NCBI GenBank assembly: GCA_017987425.1
Contig: JAGNTT010000114.1
Location: forward strand, 1 to 6,156
Length of the DNA stretch: 6,156 bases
Direction: 5' to 3'
Source: Candidatus Omnitrophota bacterium
GTDB lineage: Bacteria; Omnitrophota; Gorgyraeia; Zapsychrales; Fredricksoniimonadaceae
Part shown: piece after piece, positions 1-5,567 of the stretch
Layout of the letters: each line of letters begins with the position of its first letter
Position numbering within the stretch: the stretch's first letter is position 1
Notes under the pieces: generated by a model
What the model was told of the DNA's origin: nothing
Database searches by the model: none
The model's input: only the letters and a program-made list of their open reading frames with translations
Program-made: the position numbers and the translations under genes

Positions 1-17
1 TTATAGAACAACCGATG

Positions 18-233
18 TTAATTGAATAATTCCCGGATCTTATACTGAACTTCTCCGCAGGCGTTCAAAGCCCGCAGGATCTTGTTCTGAATGTTGACCG
101 TGATCGCGCGGCCGGCGCGGGCCTTCTTCACCTGTTTAAGCGTCAGCTGCTCGGTGGATGCTTTGATCAAGTCCTTATTATCAAGACCGCGCGCTATTAA
201 AATTCCATCAAGCGGCGGGGGCTTTGGTTCCAT
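18..233 (-). CDS. Small XRE-like helix-turn-helix protein (71 aa)
   Basis: Probable DNA-binding regulator. Residues about 18-58 read like a compact Cro/C1-type helix-turn-helix. DNKDLIKAS is helix 1 and the turn, EQLTLKQVKKARAGR fits the recognition region with the usual basic cluster, and TVNIQNKILRALNA is the closing helix seen in XRE domains. Nothing follows the domain except a short polar tail, so there is no sensor or peptidase module. An in-frame TAA directly precedes the ATG, which fixes the start. No good Shine-Dalgarno sequence is visible. A dyad TAGTG-TT-CACTA sits 16 bp upstream of the start and could be an autoregulatory operator. The gene is separated by about 96 bp from the membrane-protein gene upstream. 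The fold assignment is by eye. Target genes are unknown, and it could also be one half of a toxin-antitoxin pair, though no toxin is visible in the window. Confidence 0.7.
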   Translation of the reverse strand: MEPKPPPLDGILIARGLDNKDLIKASTEQLTLKQVKKARAGRAITVNIQNKILRALNACGEVQYKIRELFN

Positions 234-248
234 TTAGAAGTTTCCCAG

Positions 249-260
249 TAGTGTTCACTA
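249..260. promoter_or_regulatory. Possible operator dyad upstream of the HTH gene
   Basis: TAGTG and CACTA form a perfect 5-bp inverted repeat around a 2-bp centre, ending 16 bp before the ATG of the HTH gene. Small Cro/C1-like repressors often bind such short dyads over their own promoter. A role here is inference from position only, because a 5+2+5 dyad can occur by chance. Confidence 0.25.
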
Positions 261-284
261 GCATCAACTTTTAAATATCCTTAT

Positions 285-318
285 GGAATTCGGGTCACGT
301 CGTGCGTCCCCCGATTCC
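285..318 (-). terminator. Hairpin downstream of the small membrane-protein gene, no U-tract
   Basis: GGAAT plus CGGG (285-294, with one bulged base at 290) pairs with CCCG plus ATTCC (310-318), giving a 9-bp stem around a 15-nt loop that itself holds a CACG/CGTG dyad. It lies 12 bp past the stop of the 330-536 gene and upstream of the HTH gene. The RNA from the minus strand has no run of U after the stem, so this is not a textbook intrinsic terminator. It may instead be a 3'-end stabilising hairpin or simply chance. Confidence 0.25.
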
Positions 319-329
319 GATTCCAGAAA

Positions 330-536
330 TTATTGAGTCCGGTCTTTTTTCGAATACTCGATGGCTTTAAGCGCGACGGCCCCTATGAGCCAGACGGTAA
401 AAACTATAAAAAGCAGCGTGACAACCCATTTGAGGATCCAGCCCATGATCACGATGAACGGCATCATTAAAACCCCGACGATGGTCATCACCAGCATCAA
501 GGCGATGACGATCAAGCCGACAAAGAATTCTTTCAT
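330..536 (-). CDS. Small two-helix membrane protein (68 aa), function unknown
   Basis: I do not recognise a named family. The protein opens with MKEFF and then has two long hydrophobic stretches, about residues 5-30 and 34-57. They are separated only by a short turn with Gly32, Lys36 and Trp33/37, and a charged tail (EYSKKDRTQ) follows. This suggests an inner-membrane hairpin with the basic tail in the cytoplasm. There is no signal peptidase site, lipobox or catalytic motif. The ribosome binding site is strong: GGGGAGG with 4 bases before ATG. It is preceded at 0.16 kb by truA and followed by a hairpin at 285-318. Small holin-like or stress-related membrane peptides can look alike, so no function is assigned. 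The ORF is real by its strong RBS and coherent hydrophobic pattern. Confidence 0.65.
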   Translation of the reverse strand: MKEFFVGLIVIALMLVMTIVGVLMMPFIVIMGWILKWVVTLLFIVFTVWLIGAVALKAIEYSKKDRTQ

Positions 537-613
537 AAGCCCTCCCCAATATTCCTCAACGCCTTGTTTGACGGTGATCGTTCAAATGTTTTAGGCATGG
601 CATCGAGCGCGTG

Positions 614-643
614 GCGGATGGATTGAGTTGCCTCACGCTCCGC
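614..643 (-). other. Possible stem-loop between truA and the membrane-protein gene
   Basis: Read on the minus strand, GCGGA and TCCGC enclose an inner TGAG-GCAA-CTCA hairpin with a GNRA-type tetraloop, separated by an asymmetric internal loop. It lies about 50 bp beyond the truA stop. No U-tract follows, so an intrinsic terminator is not supported. A structured 3' end or a leader element for the next gene is possible. The rest of this 157-bp gap shows nothing clear. Confidence 0.2.
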
Positions 644-693
644 GAATTGTCTGATTGTACCTCTTGAGAAACATCACCATTTTCATCCAATAT

Positions 694-1434
694 TTAATAT
701 TTAACACTCATCAAACAAAGCCCGTGGCCCGGCGCGGCTTTGGGCAGAAGTTTACGGTCCTGGGCTTTGATCATATCGGGAATGCTCCCGGCCGGGATCT
801 TGCCGTTTCCCACACCCAAAAGAACAGCGACGATGTTGCGCACCATTTTGTGAAGAAATCCGTCAGCCGTGATCGTGATGTGAATGAAATCTCCGTCTTC
901 GGTCACCGTGATGCGCGAGACGGTCTTCGTCGTATTGACCGGCCGGACAGGACGGGACGCCGCCTGGAACGTCTTGAAATCATGTTTGCCCTTGAAGAAT
1001 CTGGCCGCCTTGCGCATAGCCGCGACATTGAGTTTCTGCGGATAAAAATACGCCCTGTGCCGCCATAATGCCGACGGATAAAGACGGTTCAGAATGGTGT
1101 AGCGGTACGTTTTGCTCTTCACGCTGTGCTGGGAATGAAAATCAGCGGGCACTTCCTCAACATTGATGACGGAAAGGTCCCTGTCGAGAAAACCGTTAAG
1201 GGCTTTGTGAATGAGCGACGGATCGATCACGGTATCCGCTTTAAAATGCGCCACCTGGGCGAGAGCGTGCACTCCGCTGTCGGTGCGCCCCGAGGCGTGG
1301 CAGTGGATCTTTTTCTTAAATATACGCCCGAGCTTTTCTTCCAGATGCCCCTGCACCGTGCGGAATTTCGGCTGAAACTGCCACCCGCAAAAATGCGTGC
1401 CTTCGTACTCCAAGGTCAATTTGAAATTGCGCAT
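694..1434 (-). CDS. truA: tRNA pseudouridine synthase A
   Basis: TruA converts uridines 38-40 of the anticodon arm of many tRNAs to pseudouridine in the cytoplasm. The protein (246 aa, normal for the family) begins MRNFKLTLEYEGTHFCGWQ, the usual N-terminal strand. It carries the catalytic motif GRTDSGVHA with Asp52, the conserved Tyr110 in KTYRY, HDFKTFQAA at 151-159 (the HDF..F motif), and FLHKMVRNIV at 193-202 with the conserved Arg199. It ends with the family's closing strand (LCLMSVKY). I chose ATG at 1434. A longer form from a TTG at 1452 adds MGRSTA, which matches no family feature. Neither start has a good Shine-Dalgarno. It lies 67 bp after the zinc-ribbon gene on the same strand and may be co-transcribed with it. 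The repeated GTCGAT motif just upstream is noted separately. Identity is secure and only the start is open. Confidence 0.97.
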   Translation of the reverse strand: MRNFKLTLEYEGTHFCGWQFQPKFRTVQGHLEEKLGRIFKKKIHCHASGRTDSGVHALAQVAHFKADTVIDPSLIHKALNGFLDRDLSVINVEEVPADFHSQHSVKSKTYRYTILNRLYPSALWRHRAYFYPQKLNVAAMRKAARFFKGKHDFKTFQAASRPVRPVNTTKTVSRITVTEDGDFIHITITADGFLHKMVRNIVAVLLGVGNGKIPAGSIPDMIKAQDRKLLPKAAPGHGLCLMSVKY

Positions 1435-1438
1435 AGCT

Positions 1439-1466
1439 GTCGATCGACCCAATAAATAACGTCGAT
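1439..1466. repeat. GTCGAT inverted-repeat cluster before truA
   Basis: GTCGATCGAC (1439-1448) is a perfect 10-bp palindrome. Its right half ATCGAC pairs again with GTCGAT at 1461-1466, giving a possible 6-bp stem with a 12-nt loop. The cluster begins 5 bp before the truA ATG and covers the alternative TTG start. It could limit ribosome access or bind a regulator, but its origin may be chance. Confidence 0.3.
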
Positions 1467-1501
1467 TCTCACATCTTCTTTTGCTTTATGTTTCGCGCCG
1501 G

Positions 1502-1897
1502 TTATCTCTTCTTAAAAAAAGGCTTTTTGGCTCCGGCGGGTTTTGGAAATTCCCGGCGGGGTTTATGGGATCTGGGTTCTTCGCCGTCTTGCTCCTGCTG
1601 TTTGGAAAAGCATTCGCTGCAGTACACCGGGCGTCCGCCGCTCGGCTTGAAGGGAACGCCGCAGGTTTGGCCGCACTCGGCGCAGATCGCCTTGAACTGC
1701 ATTTTTCCCGGTCTGTCGTCAAAGCCCCGGCCTGAACCCCGTTCTGGACGTCTGTCCGAATAGGAACTTCTTTCTGAAAAGGAACTTCGTTCGGCCGGCT
1801 TTTGCGACGACTGCTTGATCAGAATATCCAGCTTTCTGTTCAACGCCTCCAGCTGTGCTTCTACGCGTTCCCAAACTTCCGAGTTATCTTTCTTCAT
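1502..1897 (-). CDS. CxxC-x17-CxxC zinc-ribbon protein with charged linker (131 aa)
   Basis: Probable zinc-binding protein of unknown role. There are three regions. Residues 1-30 form a charged amphipathic helix (VWERVEAQLEALNRKLDILI), likely a short coiled coil. Residues 31-66 are a disordered Ser/Arg/Gly linker with a repeated RSSFSE/RSSYSD unit. Residues 67-98 form the metal site, Cys72-x2-Cys75, exactly 17 residues, then Cys93-x2-Cys96, with VPFKPSGGRPVYC between. This matches the small CxxC-x17-CxxC domain common in candidate-phylum bacteria. The tail is Lys/Arg/Pro-rich and ends PFFKKR, so nucleic acid or ribosome binding is plausible but inferred. I chose ATG at 1897 because AAAGG lies 4 bases upstream and the helix starts there. 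The frame stays open to 2035, but that extension overlaps the end of the next gene. It lies upstream of truA. Confidence 0.85.
   Translation of the reverse strand: MKKDNSEVWERVEAQLEALNRKLDILIKQSSQKPAERSSFSERSSYSDRRPERGSGRGFDDRPGKMQFKAICAECGQTCGVPFKPSGGRPVYCSECFSKQQEQDGEEPRSHKPRREFPKPAGAKKPFFKKR
1762..1788. repeat. Short in-frame direct repeat in the zinc-ribbon gene
   Basis: AGGAACTTC occurs at 1762-1770 and 1780-1788, an 18-bp period that keeps the frame. It encodes the two RSSFSE/RSSYSD units of the disordered linker. The near-identical DNA suggests a recent local duplication of six codons. Confidence 0.6.
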
Positions 1898-1911
1898 AAG
1901 ACCTTTCTTTC

Positions 1912-1930
1912 TTGGCAGTTTTATGGCCAA
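1912..1930 (-). promoter_or_regulatory. Small hairpin in the leader of the zinc-ribbon gene
   Basis: TTGGC (1912-1916) and GCCAA (1926-1930) form a perfect 5-bp stem with a 9-nt loop in the leader, just upstream of the AAGAAAGAAAGG ribosome binding region of the zinc-ribbon gene. It may modulate translation. The size is small enough to be chance. Confidence 0.2.
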
Positions 1931-1947
1931 ATTTACATACAACCAAA

Positions 1948-1963
1948 AGGAACGGATCCGTCC
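1948..1963 (-). terminator. Weak intrinsic terminator candidate after the ABM-like gene
   Basis: Read on the minus strand, GGACG and CGTTC pair around a GATC loop (core palindrome ACGGATCCGT at 1952-1961) and are followed by CTTTTGGTT. The stem is short and includes a G-U pair, and the U-tract is only four bases. It lies about 50 bp past the stop of the ABM-like gene and before the zinc-ribbon gene, the right place to end the transporter transcript. Confidence 0.35.
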
Positions 1964-2009
1964 GCCCCGATCAACACGGACCTTGTTCCCGTGACAATTC
2001 CTTAAACGA

Positions 2010-2291
2010 TTATAGCGTTCCGCGCTCCAATTCATTCAAGTAAATAAAATTGGGCGCCTTGACCCCCGCCCGCTTTCTGATCTCGACCAATTCCGCGGAC
2101 TCAAAGAATGTGCGGGCATTATCGAGGGAGTTCCATTCGGAGAAATGGACGATATTATCAGGATCATTGTCGTAACGCAATAACTGATAACTCATCTCCC
2201 CCGCGTTTTTTCTGATCCCGGCCGCCTGGTCAAACACGGCTTTCCACGCGGCATACGCATTCACTTCGTGAATGATGAGGACATACGGCAT
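2010..2291 (-). CDS. Dimeric alpha/beta-barrel (ABM-like) small protein (93 aa)
   Basis: Single ferredoxin-like domain of the antibiotic-biosynthesis-monooxygenase / dimeric alpha-beta barrel type. The N-terminal strand MPYVLIIHEV is followed by the helix YAAWKAVFDQAAGIRKNAG, the strand pair MSYQLLRYDNDPDNIVHFSEW, the helix LDNARTFFESAELVEIRKRAG, and a last strand NFIYLNEL. This beta-alpha-beta-beta-alpha-beta order, with W16, the FSEW strand and the AR.F..S..L helix, is typical of uncharacterised cyclase-like or stress-related members that dimerise. The catalytic role, if any, cannot be read from sequence. A strong Shine-Dalgarno (AAGGAG, 5 bases before ATG) fixes the start. It begins 51 bp after the lipoprotein gene, close enough to ride on the transporter transcript. 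Family assignment is fair and function unknown. Confidence 0.8.
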   Translation of the reverse strand: MPYVLIIHEVNAYAAWKAVFDQAAGIRKNAGEMSYQLLRYDNDPDNIVHFSEWNSLDNARTFFESAELVEIRKRAGVKAPNFIYLNELERGTL

Positions 2292-2342
2292 TTCATCTCC
2301 TTGGGGAATCCTGGGACACTACACATAATGCCTTGCCCCTTT

Positions 2343-2957
2343 TTAAGTATGTGGAACTTCACTCATCCGGTAAACGATTTTGGCGATCTGATTGCTTAAA
2401 GAAGCGCACGCATCGCTGACGGCGTTAACCGCGCCGGCGTAATTACCGTTTTTCACCGGTATCCGGAATTCGGACCGCTGGATAATCGTGTACTTTGGAT
2501 ATCCCACATCCACCACCGCCCATTGGACAACGAGGAATAATTCACCCGAGAGATCAAGTTCAAACCGGGTCAACTCCATATCAACCCTGAAGGCTGTATC
2601 CGACGGAAAATCGACCGGGTAACTGACCACCTGCGCGCGCGGAAGGATCCGTGTAAGGTTCGCTTTGACGGCCCGCGTGATGCCTTCTTCCAAAGGTTCA
2701 GCCCAGCGGTCAAACTGGGCGAAATGCATCTGATGCCTTGCATCCTGCGTGACGATATGCGGACGGTTAAGATATCCAGGAATTTTGATCTCGCCCACGG
2801 CAACGGCAAAATCCGAGGTTAACGCAATGGGCACAACTTCATTCTCCTCAAGCGCGGCAATTCCGTAAAAAACCGGCTCGCGGCTTGCCGGAACGGAAAC
2901 GCATCCGGCAGTCACAATCAATACAACGGTCAACAAACCGATAAATTTGCGATTCAT
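2343..2957 (-). CDS. PqiC-type (COG3218) ABC transport auxiliary lipoprotein
   Basis: Lipoprotein partner of the MCE transporter, expected on the periplasmic face of the outer membrane. A signal peptide (residues 1-18, Lys4 then a hydrophobic core) ends in a lipobox TAGC with Cys19. The -3 residue is Thr, slightly unusual. Residue +2 is Val, so there is no inner-membrane-retention Asp. The family hallmark follows: VAVGEIKIPGYLNRPHIVT (about 52-70) and FDRWAEPLEEGITRAVKANL (82-101). Paired strands (FRVDMELTRFELD, FLVVQWAVVD) and a C-terminal helix (about 174-198) complete it. The length of 204 aa is usual. It starts 1 bp after the stop of the MCE gene, with GGGAG about 8 bases upstream, so it is the fourth gene of the operon. 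E. coli PqiC works with PqiB, and here the lipoprotein presumably docks on the single-MCE protein (inference). Confidence 0.9.
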   Translation of the reverse strand: MNRKFIGLLTVVLIVTAGCVSVPASREPVFYGIAALEENEVVPIALTSDFAVAVGEIKIPGYLNRPHIVTQDARHQMHFAQFDRWAEPLEEGITRAVKANLTRILPRAQVVSYPVDFPSDTAFRVDMELTRFELDLSGELFLVVQWAVVDVGYPKYTIIQRSEFRIPVKNGNYAGAVNAVSDACASLSNQIAKIVYRMSEVPHT

Positions 2958-2958
2958 C

Positions 2959-3669
2959 TTATTCTCCCTTGCCGGGTTTGCCTTTAAGAAAAGCCTCGGG
3001 GTGCTGCTCGAGATATTCCGCCAGCAGACGCACCGATTGGCTGGCCCCTTTGACTTCCCGAAGAGTTTCGTTCAAGTCTTTAACGCTGGATTCCAGATCA
3101 CCGGAATTCATTAATTTATTCATGCCTTTGAGCGTTTCCGACAGGTTCATAGTGATATCTTTAACAGGAACATCATTGATCAGCTGCAGGAAATCCTGCG
3201 ACACCGGAACCGTCGGGAGCTCCGGATATTCATTTTTAAGCCCGCTATAAACCGGCGCCTTATCAGGATAGTAATCAAAAGAGATCATGAGTTGTCCGGC
3301 CAAAAGGTTCAGGATCTCAAGGCGGGCGCGCAATCCCATGGCGACCATTTTTTTATCATTGTCCGGATCGCCCAGGCTCGGCGCTCCTTTGATGCGCTGT
3401 TCGATCTCGATCGAGACCGGGATCGCGATGTCCTTGGTATTCTCGTTATAAACCAGTCCGATTTTCTTGACCGAACCGATTTTAACGCCGCGGAACGTAA
3501 CCGGCGACCCGACGGACAGTCCTTTGAGCGAACCGTCAAAAAACAAAACATATTTATACGTGTGGCGAAAGAGCGATCCTGAACCGAAGATCAGTACCGC
3601 GAGGATCAAAAGGAAAACACCGCAGAGGACAAACAGCCCGATCGCCGTCTTGTTGACTTTTTTACTCAT
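2959..3669 (-). CDS. MlaD/PqiB-like MCE domain protein
   Basis: Periplasmic lipid-channel subunit anchored in the inner membrane. One transmembrane helix (about 8-30) is followed by a single MCE domain (about 37-135) with the typical FDGSLKGLSVGSPVTFRGVKIG at 44-65 (conserved Gly and Val-x-Phe-x-Gly-Val). The later GLRARLEILNLLAGQLMISF segment and FDYYPD are closer to PqiB-style MCE repeats than to E. coli MlaD. From about 155 to 225 the chain is mostly helical (DFLQLINDVPVKDI, then SETLKGMNKLMN and LESSVKDLNETLREVKGASQS), ending AEYLEQHPEAFLKGKPGKGE, the tail often seen in this subfamily. MCE proteins form hexameric rings, and the helices may build a barrel or needle. The ATG overlaps the ATPase stop (ATGA), and AAGGAG lies 7 bases upstream. 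Substrate is inferred to be phospholipid. Confidence 0.93.
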   Translation of the reverse strand: MSKKVNKTAIGLFVLCGVFLLILAVLIFGSGSLFRHTYKYVLFFDGSLKGLSVGSPVTFRGVKIGSVKKIGLVYNENTKDIAIPVSIEIEQRIKGAPSLGDPDNDKKMVAMGLRARLEILNLLAGQLMISFDYYPDKAPVYSGLKNEYPELPTVPVSQDFLQLINDVPVKDITMNLSETLKGMNKLMNSGDLESSVKDLNETLREVKGASQSVRLLAEYLEQHPEAFLKGKPGKGE

Positions 3670-4439
3670 ACAGGCACTCCTTGTTTTTTTCCGCGAGTCA
3701 GAAACTGGATCACTTTGGGGTCTTTGGATGTGGCCAAAAGCTCCTGCGGTTTGCCCCAGGCTGAGATTGTTTTGGTTTCCGCGTCGATAAAAATTGAATT
3801 GCTTCCCACAGCAAAGATGCTGGCCAGCTCATGCGTGACTATAACGAGTGTGGCCCCCATGGCGTCCCTGAGCTGCAGCATGAGTTCATCCAGCATCTGC
3901 GCGCTCACGGGGTCGAGCCCCGCGGAAGGCTCGTCAAAAAAAATCACCTCAGGATTAAGTACTATGGCTCGCGCCAGCCCGGCGCGCTTGCGCATGCCGC
4001 CGCTGATTTCCGACGGGTAGAAATCATCATAGCCGTCCAACCCCACCAGGGACAAACGCAGATCCACTTCCGACTGGATTTTATCCGCCGGAAGATCCGT
4101 ATAAAGCTGCAGGGGAAGCGCGATATTTTCTTTAAGCGTCAGAGAGCTCCACAGCGCCCCGCTCTGATAAAGGACCCCGGTCTTTCGCATGATCGCCTGG
4201 CGCTCGTTCTCCTCTTGTTCCCAAAAATTTTTCTCGCCGAAGAATACACTTCCGGCCCATGGCGGATTAAGGCCGATCAGACTTTTTAAAATCGTGCTCT
4301 TGCCGCAGCCGCTGGGGCCCATGATAATAAAAATATCGCCGCGGTTGACGGTAAAGTTCAGGTTTCTTAAAATCGTCCGATCGCCGTAACCGACGGTTAA
4401 ATTCTCGACGCGGACGGCCGGTATATTTGAATTGACCAT
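3666..4439 (-). CDS. mlaF: MlaF-type ABC transporter ATPase
   Basis: Cytoplasmic ATPase that powers the lipid transporter. All nucleotide-binding motifs are intact: Walker A GPSGCGKST (41-49), Q-loop Gln92 in LYQSGALW, signature ISGGMRKRAGLARA (145-158), Walker B VIFFDE (165-170), the PSAGLDP D-loop characteristic of the MlaF/Ttg2A group, and the switch His203 in VTHE. The length of 257 aa is normal and the C-terminus (GKPQELLATSKDPKVIQFL) matches the group. It starts 3 bp after the permease stop with only a weak ribosome binding site, consistent with translational coupling, and its TGA overlaps the next ATG. The partner is the MlaE-like permease just upstream. In E. coli MlaF is stabilised by MlaB, and here a STAS domain is fused to the permease instead. 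The symbol is used by family only. Confidence 0.95.
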   Translation of the reverse strand: MVNSNIPAVRVENLTVGYGDRTILRNLNFTVNRGDIFIIMGPSGCGKSTILKSLIGLNPPWAGSVFFGEKNFWEQEENERQAIMRKTGVLYQSGALWSSLTLKENIALPLQLYTDLPADKIQSEVDLRLSLVGLDGYDDFYPSEISGGMRKRAGLARAIVLNPEVIFFDEPSAGLDPVSAQMLDELMLQLRDAMGATLVIVTHELASIFAVGSNSIFIDAETKTISAWGKPQELLATSKDPKVIQFLTRGKKQGVPV

Positions 4440-4442
4440 AGT

Positions 4443-5567
4443 TTAAATCCCGATGACCTGACAGATAAATGTGATAATCGCGGTCGCGATCACAATGCCG
4501 GTGATTGCCGTGACCACGGCCGAAGTCGCGGCGGCACCCACACCGGTCGCGCTGCGGTCGCAATTCATCCCGCGCAGGCAGCCCGACACCGCGATTATGA
4601 CCGCGAACACAACACTGTGCACCAATCCGATCCAGACATAGGACATCTTAACCGCATTCTGCGTGTGCTCCAAATATTCCATGGGATTTATGTGCATCAT
4701 GCCGACACTGCCAACGAGCCCGCCGATAACCCCCATAAGATCGGCGTAAACCGTCAAAACCGGCATCATGAGCAGCATCGCCAGAACCCGCGGCAACACC
4801 AGAAATTCCACAGGGGAAACGCCGATGGTTTTTAAGGCGTCGATTTCTTCGTTGGATTCCATGAGCCCGAGCTCGGCGGCGAATGCGGCCCCGATGCGCC
4901 CGGCCATGAGGATGCCCGTCATGATCGCGGAAAGCACGCGCACCATGGAGATCCCCACGATATCGGCGACAAAAATCTCCGCGCCGAACATTCTTAACTG
5001 AATGACAGCAACGAACGCGAGAATAACACCAACCAGAATACTGATCAAAGACTCGAGCGGCAGCGACTCCACCCCGCAGCGCTGCATGATCCCACAAAAT
5101 TCTTGGCCGCGGAAATACGCCTTTCCCGTCACAAAACGTTTGAAGAAAATGGCGATCTCTCCTAGAAAATCCAGCCACATCTTAAAACTGCGCGAAGAAT
5201 TATAGGCCAGCTCGCCGATCTGCTCGAGCGTGGTCAGATTTTTCGTTTCCCGGACAATGTTGCGTTCCTGGACCCTGAGCGCCAAGTCCAACATCTTCTG
5301 GATATTGGAAGGCAGGTTTCGGCGTTCGACGTGGATTTTCTTGACTTCGCATTCGCGGACGAACTTAAGAAGGAACGCAATAAGCCCGCTGTCCCACTGG
5401 GTATCTTCTTCGACGATGATGACAACTTCCCTGATCTGGGCGTTGGTCGTGACCGTCTTTGCAAAATTCCGCTGGGAATAAATGCCAGAGGAGATCAGCC
5501 AGTTGCCGCTGATCTTAAGCCTTAACATCTCATTCTGACTTTCAAACGCAAGCTTGGCAATGCCCAT
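4443..5567 (-). CDS. mlaE: MlaE-family permease fused to an N-terminal STAS (MlaB-like) domain
   Basis: Inner-membrane permease of the lipid ABC transporter (374 aa; E. coli MlaE is about 260). Residues 1-110 are a STAS-like domain: strands MLRLKISGNW and EVVIIVEED, then QWDSGLIAFLLKF (57-69) in place of the MlaB DTGGLALLL region, and KKIHVERRNLPSNIQKMLDLA. After a linker helix (about 113-150) comes the MlaE domain. It has hydrophobic segments near 173-195, 205-222, 255-290, 310-330 and 350-372, the coupling region GRIGAAFAAELG then NEEIDALKTIGVSPVEFLVL (223-258), and GCLRGMNCDRSATGVGAAAT (329-348). The ATG is supported by AAGGA, 5 bases upstream. It is the first gene of the four-gene unit, after a 247-bp gap, so the promoter probably lies there. 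The fused form is known in other diderms and supplies MlaB in cis. Confidence 0.94.
   Translation of the reverse strand: MGIAKLAFESQNEMLRLKISGNWLISSGIYSQRNFAKTVTTNAQIREVVIIVEEDTQWDSGLIAFLLKFVRECEVKKIHVERRNLPSNIQKMLDLALRVQERNIVRETKNLTTLEQIGELAYNSSRSFKMWLDFLGEIAIFFKRFVTGKAYFRGQEFCGIMQRCGVESLPLESLISILVGVILAFVAVIQLRMFGAEIFVADIVGISMVRVLSAIMTGILMAGRIGAAFAAELGLMESNEEIDALKTIGVSPVEFLVLPRVLAMLLMMPVLTVYADLMGVIGGLVGSVGMMHINPMEYLEHTQNAVKMSYVWIGLVHSVVFAVIIAVSGCLRGMNCDRSATGVGAAATSAVVTAITGIVIATAIITFICQVIGI

Noticed and set aside
634..686. 17-codon ORF (MKMVMFLKRY...) just after truA
   Set aside because: It is too short, has no ribosome binding site, and has no conserved feature.
655..1068. 137-codon plus-strand ORF
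   Set aside because: It lies antisense inside truA, which has all its family motifs, and its translation resembles no protein.
1898..2035. N-terminal extension of the zinc-ribbon frame to 2035
   Set aside because: It would overlap the ABM-like gene end, looks non-coding, and the internal ATG at 1897 has a good ribosome binding site.
2303..2344. GGGG...CCCC followed by TTTTT on the plus strand
   Set aside because: The stem is only 4 bp with a loop of about 29 nt, and there is no plus-strand gene to terminate.
3831..4289. 152-codon plus-strand ORF
   Set aside because: It is antisense to the MlaF-type ATPase with intact Walker motifs, so it is a shadow frame.
4648..5178. 176-codon minus-strand ORF rich in Arg and His
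   Set aside because: It is an alternate frame inside the MlaE-like permease; the composition is typical of a frame-shifted reading.
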